This document shows positions 51,001 to 61,174 of a DNA stretch of 64,000 nucleotides, one piece after another. The DNA is from Chitinophagaceae bacterium (lineage in GTDB: Bacteria > Bacteroidota > Bacteroidia > Chitinophagales > Chitinophagaceae), in assembly GCA_016710745.1 (NCBI GenBank), contig JADJVB010000013.1:635592-699591 (forward strand), in the 5' to 3' direction. The notes beneath the pieces are model-generated. The model saw only the letters and a list, made by a program, of their open reading frames with translations. It ran no database searches and had not been told where the DNA came from. Made by a program: the position numbers and the translations under genes. Position 1 is the first letter of the stretch; each line of letters begins with the position of its first letter.

Positions 51001-51911
51001 CTCACAGAGCTATATATTGCTGGCGCATCATTAACTGATTTTGTGGATAAGAATAGTTATGATTTCAATGTTCCTGAAACAACCGATTGGGTAATTGGAA
51101 ATGAAGTTGACTCTGTATTAAAAAGAAAATAGAAACAGGTTCTAAAATTTTAAAGAAATTTAAAGTAACTATCAACTTCGGAATAAAAACAGGGTATAAC
51201 GAAGCTTTTATTATTAATGAGGAAGTAAAAAATAAATTAATCCAAGAAGAACCAGGATCTGGTCAAATTATTAAGCCAATATTAAGAGGGAGAGATTTGA
51301 GTAAATATAATTTTGAGTTTAACAAAACTTATTTAATTAATACCCATAATGGTTTAAAAAAACAAGCTCTACCAAGAGTTGATGTAATAAAAGATTACCC
51401 CGTTTTGTTTAATCATTTAAAAACATTTCTTCCTAAAGTTGAGAACAGGTCGGATAAAGGTGAACATTGGAGTAATCTTAGAAATTGTGCTTATTTAGAT
51501 GATTTTGAAAAAGATAAAATCATTTGGGGAGAGATTTCAGATAAACCAAAATTTGCTTATGATGATGGAGCGTTTTATGCTGAAGCCACCACCTTTTTAA
51601 TGACCGGTGAAAACCTTAAATATCTGCTTGCAATTCTTAATTCTAAAGTTTCTGAATGGTATTTTAATAAAATAAGTACTACAACCGGCATGGGTACAAA
51701 CCGCTGGAAGAAATATAAAATTGAACTGCTGCCCATTAAAGATATTTCATTAAAGCAACAGCAACCTTTTGTTGCTTTAGTAGATAACGTAATTGAAGGG
51801 AAAAAGAATGGAATTAATACAGCAGCATTGGAAACAGAAATTGATAACCTTGTTTATAAACTCTATGATTTAACTCCCGATGAAATAAAAATAATTGAAG
51901 ATGCCGTATGA
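48088..51911 (+). CDS. Type IIG restriction-modification enzyme (Eco57I-like), split by four indels
   Basis: Four in-order segments make one protein of about 1,275 residues. The N-terminus has a PD-(D/E)xK-like nuclease (TDFVV at about 48309, FEVKR at about 48361). An N6-adenine methyltransferase follows, with SAM motif DPAVGSGHFLV (about 49755) and catalytic motif IGNPPYF (about 50658). The C-terminus is an Eco57I/TaqI-type target-recognition domain (GIKTGYNEAFII, PILRGRDLSKY). Breaks lie near 48555 (extra base), 48955 (extra A), 50970 (extra A) and 51130 (missing A); each correction restores sensible sequence such as ALLENTIAILDTEDCLH. It would methylate self DNA and cut unmethylated foreign DNA. 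It starts 14 nt after the Fic gene and ends 50 nt before the Argonaute gene. Confidence 0.88.
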
Positions 51912-51961
51912 TTATGAAAAGCACATCAACAGTACTTTACATTTTAAATTGGATATAATAG

Positions 51962-54039
51962 ATGGAGCAAAACCTTATTCTTAACATCATCCCCTTTACC
52001 CCGGCATCCGGTAAAAAAACCTTTGCCTTTTACCGGGAAAGAAAAGAGGATTATTATCCAATCTTTAAAGGCGATCTGGAGGGACTTTTAGATGATAAGA
52101 TTACAGCATTGGAATTGTTGGAACTGGAAAAACTCTACACCGATTTTCAACCAGCAAAAGAAGAAGCAATAGTTTTGGATATTGATCTATCTAAATCTCA
52201 CCGGTTTGCCAGTCACTACTACCGCCATCTCATCAGAGAATATTTTACAGGCATTGCTGACATAATGCACCAGAATTTTACCAGCGAAACAGAAGTTTGG
52301 TTTCACAACAAAGAAAAAGCACCGCCAAATACAAAGTCTATAACCAGTTTACTTTAAAAGTGCAGCACGGCAGGGTTACCACCGGTCCGGAGTTGGTACT
52401 GTCTTATGACGGTACTACAAAAGTATTTGCCAAACCGGTATCTGAAATTTACAATTTCAATACCAACCTGTACAACTGGATAGTGTGCAACGGGCTATTG
52501 TACAAATGGAAATACAGGCCACAGTCTGTGATCAATATACCTGAAAAATGCTTCCCGGTATTAAGCAATGAAATAAAGCCACAATTGGATATAGCCCACG
52601 ATGTACCAAATCTCAGCAATCGCTATCCAAGATACCTCAATACATTGCAACACTTTTACAACCAATACCTGGCTGTTGAGGCTTTCAGGAAAATCATTCC
52701 AATAAGTAACGAAGGTTTTTATCAACCCGATGCAAAACAGTATAGGGTTATCAGTTCATCTTCCAACGATTTGATGTATGCCGGTGGCAAAACGGGGAAA
52801 GAACCAAAAAAGGATTTTAAATACAAAGGTCCTTACCAATTGCCACAAAAGCCAAGCAACTTCAAATTCTTTTTCATTTACCAGGCAGTCAGATAAAGCA
52901 AGTGCAGTTACAGAGTTGTTTAAGTATTTAAACAGTGGTTACAAAGACGACAGGTTCCCCTTTCCAAAAATGCAGGACTATATTAAAGTGCCCTTTGAAC
53001 TGGATATTACAAAGAACATAGAATTTGACAGCGTAGAAAATGCAGTGGCAACGGTACGCAATGCCATTAAGAATGCAGAGTGGCAGCCAGATACCCGTTA
53101 TCTGGCATTGTTTGTAAATCCTGTACCAAAATTGGAGAAAGATGAAGAACGGAAAAACATCTATTACAAGATCAAAGAAATACTGTTGTACGAAGATGTG
53201 CTTTCGCAGGTAATAAAAAGCGAACACCTGTACAAAAATGGCAAACCTAATTCTTACTTCAATACTTTCTTACCGCATATAGAAATTGCCATGCTGGCAA
53301 AGTTGGGCGGTGTACCCTGGCGGCTTAACCGGCCAACAAACAATGAATTGATTGTTGGTGTAGGTGCATTTTATTCAGTTACCCGAAAAACAAGGTTTGT
53401 AGGTTCAGCTTTTGTTTCAACAACGAAGGGATGTTTAAAGGCTTTGATTGTTTCAAAGGTGATGATACAATTAGTTTGGCTGGATCCATAAGAGAAGCAG
53501 TTGCAAAATTCATTGCAGTTAATTACACCGCTTCAAGGCTTATCATACATTTCTATAAAGATATTGGTAAAAAGGAACTGCAGCCCATCATGCAAACCCT
53601 GCACACATTGGGCTTAAACATTCCGGTAATTGTAGTTACAATCAACAAAACCGAAAGCAAAGAGTTATTAGGATTTGATACCGCAGATGCAGATAATTTA
53701 ATGCCTTACAGTGGCACTATTGTAAAAGTTGGTTGGACAGAATATCTTTTATTCAATAACACCCGGTACGAAAGCACATCAAAACCTGCACAGAAAGAAT
53801 ATCATTTTCCTGTAAAGATTGCGTTGTCCTGTACGGTAGATGGAATGTTGGATGACATGAATTTAGTAGAACAGTTAATAGATCAGGTATATCAGTTCAG
53901 CCGTATGTATTGGAAAAGTACCAATCAACAGAGTTTGCCTGTTACCATCAAATACCCCGAAATGGTGGCTGAAATTTACCCGCATTTTCAGCATGATAAG
54001 CTGCCGGACTTTGGGAAGGAGAATTTGTGGTTTTTATAA
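51962..54039 (+). CDS. Prokaryotic Argonaute (long form, probably slicer-inactive), split by three indels
   Basis: Reconstructed length is about 692 residues. The N-terminal region (about 1-320) starts MEQNLILNIIPFTPASGKK and includes GPELVLSYDGTTKVFAKPV, an N/L1/PAZ-like region. The MID domain (about 320-455) keeps guide 5'-end residues: YYKIKE, LSQVI and the Lys in MLAKLGGVPWRL. The PIWI domain runs from about 455 to the hydrophobic end NLWFL. At the expected first catalytic Asp there is Gly (IVGVGAF, about residue 468). At the third site HFYK replaces the usual HRDG (about 531). The last site reads IKYPEMVAE. So guide binding is likely but cleavage is not. Breaks near 52318 (missing A), 52886 (extra base) and 53420 (missing T) are homopolymer-type. 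It follows the RM gene in the same direction. The family call is firm; the inactivity is inferred. Confidence 0.88.
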
Positions 54040-54047
54040 AATAAAGA

Positions 54048-54632
54048 ATGATGAACCTCTACATAAAAAACATGGTTTGCAACCGCTGCATCATGGTGGT
54101 TAAGCAGGAACTGGAAAACCTGAAACTGAAACCCCTTAAAGTTTCAATGGGAGAGGCAGAACTAAGCAAACAACCATCTGTAAAGCAAATGCAGCAGCTT
54201 AACAGCCGCTTATTGCAATTGGGCTTTGAAATATTGGACGATAAAAAGCAAAAACAGATTGAAAAAATAAAAAGCCTGCTTATTAAAAAAGTACAGTCAG
54301 GCGATGTAGAAGAACATTTCAGCATCAGTGAATATTTGAGTAATGCCCTACATAAAGACTACAGCTATATCTCCCGTTTGTTTTCCGAAGTTGAAGGAAT
54401 TACGGTTGAACAATTTTTCATCCTCCAAAAAAATTGAAAAAGTAAAGAATGGCTGGTATATGGTGAACTCAATCTCAGCGAAATTTCTTTCCGGTTAGGA
54501 TACAGCAGAGTGGCCCATATTTCAGCACAGTTTAAGAAAATTACGGGGCTTACCCCAAGTCATTTTAAAAAATTGGGTAATCCGCAACGAAAATCACTGG
54601 ATGATTGTAACTTATGTTACGCAATTCAATAA
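54048..54632 (+). CDS. AraC-family regulator with HMA-like CxxC N-terminus, two compensating indels
   Basis: The N-terminus MNLYIKNMVCNRCIMVVKQEL resembles a heavy-metal-associated domain (CxxC). The C-terminus is an AraC helix-turn-helix (SISEYLSNALHKDYSYISRLFSEVEGITVEQFF, then LNLSEISFRLGYSSVAHISAQFKKITGLTPSHFKK). An extra A near 54430 and a missing A near 54445 together leave the frame unchanged at the end; TAA 54630-54632. Corrected length is about 194 residues. It starts 8 nt after the Argonaute stop, but its logic points downstream to copper genes, so it may be a one-component metal sensor. Confidence 0.82.
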
Positions 54633-54653
54633 CAAACATTTTAATTTTGCAAC

Positions 54654-55271
54654 ATGCCGCAAAAACAACACTGGGAAAAAGTATTTGGAAACAAAAGCCG
54701 ATTCAGAAAAAAGCTGGTTTCAGCCCCTTCCCCGAAACGTCGGTACAATTCATTAAAGACTTAAATATTCCCAAAGATGCTGCCATAATTGATGTAGGTG
54801 GTGGCGACAGCTACCTGGCTGATGTTTTATTACAGGAAGGCTATAAAGATATTACCGTACTCGATATTTCTGCCAAAGCCCCGCAAAATGCCCGGAAGCG
54901 TTTAGGCAAAAAGCAAATAGAATTAAGTGGGTTGAATCGGATGTATTGAATTTTCATCCCGTAAAAAATATGATTGCTGGCACGACAGGGCTGTGTTTCA
55001 CTTTGTGACTGATAAAAAGATATAACGGCATATAAAAACAGATTGCCGGTTCCGTTAAAGATGAAGGCAAATTGATTGTAGGTACATTCTCAGAAAAAGG
55101 CCCCGAAAAATGCAGCGGCCTGCCGGTTCACCGCTATTCGCAGCAGCAACTCACCAATGCGCTTTCCAAAAATTTCAAAAAATAAAATGTATTGAGGAAA
55201 TACATCAAACGCCTTTTAATACTTCGAGTCATTTACTTTTGCAGCTTTCAAAAAAAGCCGTTTATGTATAA
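54654..55271 (+). CDS. Class I SAM-dependent methyltransferase, split by several one-base deletions
   Basis: ATG 54654 reads PQKQHWEKVFGNKS and, with a C restored, continues FSPFPETSVQFIKDLN. The SAM motif is AAIIDVGGGDSYLADVLLQEGYKDITVLDIS. Further on, with A-run corrections near 54915, 54968, 55018, 55037 and 55183, the sequence gives KWVESDVLNFHP, CWHDRAVFHFVTD, EGKLIVGTFSEKGPEKCSGL and ends SSHLLLQLSKKAVYV. Methyltransferases of this type (thiopurine/UbiE-like) sit in many metal-resistance loci of Bacteroidota. The substrate is unknown. Confidence 0.72.
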
Positions 55272-55341
55272 ATCATATCCATAATTCTGTAACAATACTA
55301 CTTCCCGTTTGAAGGAACTTTGTGTCATTAAATTAACAGAC

Positions 55342-56082
55342 ATGACACATACCTATAAAGTTTCCGGAATGACCTGCACCGGTTGCCAGGCAAAAGTTCA
55401 AACCTTTTTATCAAAAGTAGATGCAGTAAGTGATGTAAATATTGATCTTGCCAAAGGCGAAGCGACTATTAAAATGGATAAGCACATCGAAACTGCCATT
55501 TTACAGGAAGCATTGAAAGACTATCCAAAATATCAATTAACAGAAAACAATCAACAGCACCTGCCAGTTAATACAGAAAAGTTGAAGAAACCAGGACCTG
55601 GTTGGCAACTTACAAACCCATTCTCTTAATATTTGCATTTATTACCGGTATAACATTTTTGAACGAATGGGTAGTTGGTGATTTTGTGTTTATGCGCTGG
55701 ATGAGCAATTTTATGGCCGGGTTCTTTTTGGTTTTTTCATTTTTCAAATTGCTTAACCTGAAAGGCTTTGCAGAGAGTTACTCGATGTATGATGTGATTG
55801 CAAAAAATGGAACAGTTGGGGGGTATGTTTATGCCTTCATTGAGTTGGCCCCTGGGAATTGCATTCCTTACCGGTTTCAATCCGATACTTACCAATAGTA
55901 TTACCTTTATAGTAATGTCAGTAAGTATAATTGGTGTGCTGCAAAGTGTTTTCAATAAGCGTAAAATAAAATGTGCCTGCCTGGGCGATGTATTTAATTT
56001 ACCCATGAGCACCATTACCATTATTGAAGATGCATTGATGATTGGAATGAGTGCGGCCATGCTGTTAACGATGTTATTATGA
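55342..56082 (+). CDS. HMA domain plus MauE/DoxX-like membrane protein, split by two indels
   Basis: The N-terminal heavy-metal-associated domain (THTYKVSGMTCTGCQAKVQTF, metal-binding CTGC) is followed by a four-helix MauE/DoxX-type membrane part (ILLIFAFITGITFLNEW, FMAGFFLVFSFFKLLNL, ALGIAFLTGFNPILTN, IEDALMIGMSAAMLLTML). The joins at about 55597 (missing C) and 55853 (one C too many) restore PWLATYKPIL and IELALGIAFL. The total is about 246 residues. It probably handles copper in the inner membrane. An upstream in-frame TTG at 55309 is less likely. Confidence 0.72.
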
Positions 56083-56162
56083 TACTATTTAGATCAATAG
56101 GGCAGTTTTTTCTGAAAGCTTTTAAATTCCTTTTTGTACGCAAAAAAGACTGTTGTAAATAG
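56079..56162 (+). CDS. 27-residue small protein ending in a double cysteine
   Basis: The ATG overlaps the preceding TGA (ATGA at 56079-56082). The sequence has a hydrophobic/basic helix (SIGQFFLKAFKFLFVRKK) and ends DCCK. The close coupling and the CC pair suggest a real small metal-related protein, but this is weak evidence. Confidence 0.35.
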   Translation: MILFRSIGQFFLKAFKFLFVRKKDCCK

Positions 56163-56175
56163 GGTTTAAGGCATT

Positions 56176-56191
56176 TAACTATACATAGTTA
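56176..56191. promoter_or_regulatory. Perfect palindrome TAACTAT-AC-ATAGTTA
   Basis: A 16-bp inverted repeat in the gap before the HYC_CC_PP-like gene. The location and symmetry suit an operator for a metal-responsive regulator. The regulator is not identified. Confidence 0.4.
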
Positions 56192-56249
56192 GCAGAATTA
56201 TGTAAGACTCTTCTAAAAAATTGTTATGCTTTCGTAGCAGTTTAAAACA

Positions 56250-56690
56250 TGAAAAAGTTCATCACTGCCATATTAGCCGTTTTGTATCTGGGTACTTCTT
56301 CAGGAGCCACGATCACATGCATTATTGCATGGGCAAGCGCCCTGAATGGGGATTGGGTCATCAAAAATCCAAACCTGCGGTAATTCGCGGTATGGAAAAA
56401 TCGGATAAAAGATAATGGCTGCTGTAAGGATGAAAATTAATAAATTTTAAAAGACGATTCAGCCAAAAGGTAACGGAAAGCAACCTGCAATTGATGCAGT
56501 TAATGGCAACGTTTTTACCACACATCTGCTTCCATTCAGTTACCTTCAGGCCAGCACTGCCTTCCTTAACAAGAAGAAGTTTTTCCTAACAGCAATGCAC
56601 CCCCCCGAACCCGGGCGTGTTCCGTTTACATTCGCAACTGCGTTTTCCGTATTTAATACAGTTCCCTCTTATTGAGCCGCCACGTAATTG
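56250..56690 (+). pseudogene. HYC_CC_PP-like small exported protein, many indels
   Basis: ATG 56250 gives a signal peptide (MKKFITAILAVLYLGTSSGA). In neighbouring frames the order HMHYCMGK, then a Cys pair after KSDK..., then a Pro-rich tail (NAPPPNPG) matches the Bacteroidota HYC_CC_PP layout. Frames switch several times. Family assignment is from motif order only. Confidence 0.5.
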
Positions 56691-56759
56691 ATTTGCCGGG
56701 CTATTGGCATTTACCTATGCCATAAATCCAACTATTATTTACTACTTAAATTAATTTAA

Positions 56760-57905
56760 ATGAAGCAATTAAGATGCTGATGATGGCGGCGTTAACTATC
56801 GTTTTCAGTTTCTTGCTAGTTTTGCACAGGATTTGTACATAAAACAAAAGAAAAAGCACCTGCAACAAAAAATGGAGTAGATGGAAATACAGACAGTTCT
56901 CCCATGAAATGCGAGGAGATAAATACAGAGGTAAACCCGGCAAATGTTCTAATGCAGTATGGATTTAACCAAATCCAACAAAATAGAATAAAATGAAAAT
57001 GAAGTAATGAAACCCAGACCTGAAAATCCCATGCACTCCGGAAGCAACAAGTGACAAACCTGGTAAATAAACCGTCCAAACGTAGGCTAGGGTTTTGAAA
57101 AGAAAAGCAAACTGGTCGTTGTAGCTTACAGCCGCCCCATGAAATGCGAAGGGGACAAAACCTGGCGAGGATAATGTTCCGGTGACCGCCCTAAATGCGG
57201 CATGGCGTTAAAAGAGCAAAAAAGACGATCATTCAACTCCACAAAACATTAATCAACTAAAATTTATACAAACGAGAAAAGACAATCCTGCCATCAACAG
57301 CACTGGCAGCTTTAGCCGTGGTTTCCAGCAACAGCAACAATTCTGCAAAAGACAACAGTACGGGCAGAAACCATGACAGCAAGCGCCCATGCCTGTTATG
57401 CGCGACAACACAGCAATGGGTGTGACGATATCAAAAATGGTAGCAACCATATTTGCCATTGCTGATCCCTGTACAAGTCTTCACTTTATGCGAAATCAAT
57501 GGTGGCAGATTACTCCGGCGGTTAAAATGCACTGGCAACGGAATGAAACCGATGCGGTTTGCAGCCTCTGGAAAAATGTTTGATGTCATGAAAGGGTTTG
57601 GATAAATCACTATTAAGTGCCGACCAGAAAGTATATGATGATATTGAAGCTGGACCTGAAAACATGCAGAACACATTTCAAAAATAAGATTGAACATCAG
57701 CGGAACATTTTGCCATGATGAGTAAAGACATGTATGATATGGTAAAGGCATTTGGGGCTGGTATGACATTGTACCACGATCATTGCCCAATGTATAATGA
57801 AGGATCTTATGTGGTTCAGTGAATCCAAAGACATCAAAATCCTTATTACGGAGATAAGATGATGACTCCTTGCGGTAGTGTAGAAGAAATGATGAAATAA
57901 TTCGG
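56760..57905 (+). pseudogene. Heavy-metal-binding-domain / DUF3347 copper protein, many indels
   Basis: Fragments of the heavy-metal-binding motif (CPM...KCGM type) recur: SPMKCEE near 56900, CPMKCEGDKT near 57136, and PKCGMALK near 57195. Downstream, a DUF3347-like segment is visible across frames: DKSLLSADQKVYDD (57600s), HFAMMSKDMYDMV, YHDHCPMYNEG (57775) and NPYYGDKMMTPCGSVEEMMK ending near 57900. It would bind copper in the periplasm. The number of genes in this interval is uncertain. Confidence 0.5.
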
Positions 57906-57924
57906 ACAAGCCAAAAAAAGCATT

Positions 57925-60900
57925 ATGATCCCCAAAATAATATCCCGGTCATTAAAAAACCGCTACATCGTTTTGCTGATGGCAGCAGGTTTATGTTTGA
58001 GGAATCTTCAATATCAAGAAGAACCTCATTGATGCAACCCCGGATCTCAGCGAAAACCAGGTGATCGTATTTGCCGAATGGATGGGCCGTGGTCCGCAAA
58101 TTATGGAAGACCAAGTTACCTATCCCTTGGTTAGTAACCTGCAAGGCATTCCAAAGTGAAAAACATACAGGGCACTTCAATGTTCGGGATGAGTTTTGTG
58201 TATGTAATCTTCGAAGATGATGTGGATGTGTATTGGGCAAGAACAAGAGTTTTGGAACGGTTGAATTATGCATAGCGCTTATGCCTAATGGCGTGACACC
58301 CGCACTTGGACCCGATGGAACCGGGGTTGGTCATGTGTTCTGGTACACCCTGACACAAAAATCTCGACCTCGGCGAACAACGAGCCTTGCAGGACTGGTA
58401 TGTAAACTGGCTTTGCAAACCGTACCCGGTGTTGCCGAAGTGGCATCCTTTGGCGGTTTTGAAAACAAACCAGTTGGTTATTGATCCGGTGAAACTGCAG
58501 TTCTACAATATCAGCCTAATGGATTTGATGAACAAAGCAAAGCCAGTACAACGATGTGGGCGGACGAAAATTTGAAACGAGTGACGCGGCTTACATCATC
58601 CGTGGATTGGGGTACATCAAAAATAAAGGATGATATTGAAGCTATTGCACCTGGCAACAACAATGGCATACCGGTAAGAGCGAAAGATATTGGCACAGTA
58701 CAGATGGGTGGCGATTTAAGACTGGGCATTTTTGATGAAAACGGCGAAGGAGAAGTAGTGGGTGGTATTGTAGTGATGCGTTATGGGGAAAATGCAGATA
58801 AGGTATCAATGCCGTAAAAGAGAAAATGAAAGATGTGCAGAAAGGATTGCCCGAATATGTAAGTTTTAAAACCGCCCACGTATCGAAGCGTATTGATTGA
58901 AGTTGCCATCGGCACCGTAAAAGTAAAAACTGATGGAAGAAATGGTTGTTGTGGCGCTGATCGTTACTTTCTTTGTTTCACTAGTGCAGTGCATCCAGCA
59001 TCATTACAGATTCCCATTACCATTGCCATCAGTTTTATCCTGCTGAATATGTTTGGTATTTCCTCAAAACATCATGTCACTAACAGGTATTGCCCCAGCT
59101 ATCGGTGTAATCGTAGACAACGGAATTATCGCGAGTGAGAACGCTTACCGACATCTATGACTGTCAAATCAACAAACCCCAAATCCTAAACGCAATAAAA
59201 AACTGTTCAATAAACTAAAGCGGAAACAAACCTACTACCGTATTCCGAATTGGTAAGGACGCGGTTGATTGAAAAAGCAAGCAACAGGTGTCAAGGTGGT
59301 GTTTTCTTTTCTACCAACATAATCATCACTTCTTTTTTGCCGGTGTTTTTATTAACCTGGCCAGAAGGAAAACGTTTCACCTGGACCGGCATTCACCAAA
59401 ACATTCATCATGATTGTGGATGCGTTGCTTGAGCTCTCCTTGGCACCCGTCTTAATTTCCCTTTTATGAAAGGGCGTTTCAGGCCCGAAACCAAAAACCC
59501 TGCAAACTGAATACTGGAGAAAATTTACGAGCCGGTGATCCGTACCTGTATCAGATGGCGAAAAGACAACCCTGGCTGTTAACATTATTGCTTTGGCAAT
59601 CAGCATTCCCTGGTGTTGAGTTTGGGTCGATGAGTTTATGCCACCACTGGATGAAGGATCATATTGTTTATGCCGGTTACACTCCCGGATGTTTCCATCA
59701 GTGAAGCCAAAAGGATTTTAAAAGCGCAAGAAAAAACTGATCAAGTCGGTACCAAGTGAACAATGTTTTGGGCAAGCAGGAAGAGCAAACACCGCAACCG
59801 ACAATTCGCCCATCAGCATGATTTGAAACCATTATCCTTACTAAAACCACAATCTGAATGGAGAAAGGGAGCTTCAGAAGAATGACATCATTAATGAACT
59901 GAATGCCAAGTTGCAGATTCCCGGTGTTACCAACGGATGGACACAGCCATCAGATGGTCAACCGCATCAATATGCTTTCCACCGGTCCGAACAGACTGGA
60001 GGCGTAAAGTATACGGAAAAACTCGATACTATCTATGCCTTTGCCGAAAAAGTAAAAGAAAGGAATCAAGGAGGCTTGACGGCGTGAAGGACCTGTATGT
60101 GAACCCATTACCGGGGTAAGTGACATTGACATCACAGTAAAAAGATGAGATTAGCCAGACGGGTTAACAGTGGATGATGTAAGCAGTGTGGTCGAAATAG
60201 CCTTGGCGGTATGCGGCTTATCACAACGGTAGAAGGCCGACAGCGATTTTCCGTGAATGCCAGATTCGGGCAGGATTTCAGGAACAGCCTTGAATCATTA
60301 AAACGAACTCAGGTGTCAAACCATGGCAATACGGGCCGGTGCCACCGGAAGCAGTGGCTGATGTAAAGATCACAGAAGGTCCACCAAGGATTAATTCTGA
60401 AAATGCGATGCTGAGGGGAATTCCGTGTTATTTAACGTACGGGAAAGAGACTGGCGGTACATGTTAATGAGGCTAACAGGAAAAACTTGAATAAAATGAT
60501 CAACCAAACTACCCAAAGGGTATTTTTTTGGAATGGAGCGGCCAGTATGAAAACCTGATCCGCAGTGAGAGAACACTAGAAATGATTTTACCGTTGGTGT
60601 TACTCATTATTTCCCTGTCAATGTATTTTGCCTTCCGAAATGCAAGAGAAGCATTCCTAAGTCTGATTTCCTTTCAATACCATTTGCCCCGATCGGTAGC
60701 TTACTTATGATCTATTTCTGGGGTGTGAATTTATTGGTTGCAGTTGCGGCTGGTTTCATTGCCTTGCTTGGACTGGCGGTTGAAACCGGAATGGTCGATG
60801 GTGATCTACTCTTCAACGACGCCATGAATCAACTCATGTTGATAAAAAGGGACTCCAAAAGATAACCATAACCAAAGCAGATCTGCGGGAATATGTAATT

Positions 60901-61151
60901 GCAGGCGCAAAAAGACTGAGACCAAAGCTAATGATTGGTATGTGTTTGCCCGTTTGCCTTAATTCCCATGCCTCTGAGCCACGGTAGGGGCAGTGATGTG
61001 ATGAAACCCATTGTATTGCCCATGGTTGGCGGGGTGTATTAACATCTGCAACACATATTTTATTGGTTACCCCCATTGATATTTTTAATGGCAAAGGAAT
61101 ACAAATTAAGAAAGACAAGGAAAGATTGAAGTGATGGAAACAAAACACTAA
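57925..61151 (+). pseudogene. CusA/CzcA-type heavy-metal RND efflux pump, very many indels
   Basis: ATG 57925 starts MIPKIISRSLKNRYIVLLMAAG, as CusA. Conserved pieces follow in order in shifting frames: EWMGRGPQIMEDQVTYPLV, SMFGMSFVYVIFEDDVDVYWAR, MPNGVTPALGPDGTGVGHVFWY, LALQTVPGVAEVASFGGF, GGDLRLGIFDENGEGEVVGG, and later helix-rich transporter segments (ILPLVLLIISLSMYFAFRNA) to a basic end near 61140. The span of about 3.2 kb equals a full-length pump (about 1,040 residues). It would export Cu(I)/Ag(I) or divalent metals by proton antiport. The stops look like sequencing errors because the order is complete. Confidence 0.75.
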
Positions 61152-61174
61152 TCCTAAAAAAAAAAAGTGTAAAT

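Noticed and set aside
51901..51985. Small ORF (MPYDYEKHINSTLHF...) between the RM and Argonaute genes as a separate effector
   Set aside because: Only 27 codons, overlapping both neighbours, with no recognisable motif; probably chance.
51962..54039. Short pAgo / SPARTA- or SIR2-type Argonaute system
   Set aside because: The protein is full length (about 692 residues), and no TIR, SIR2 or APAZ-containing gene lies on either side.
56746..58273. Several minus-strand ORFs of 60-120 codons in the copper region
   Set aside because: They are antisense to plus-strand pieces of the metal-binding and CusA genes and have low-quality composition.
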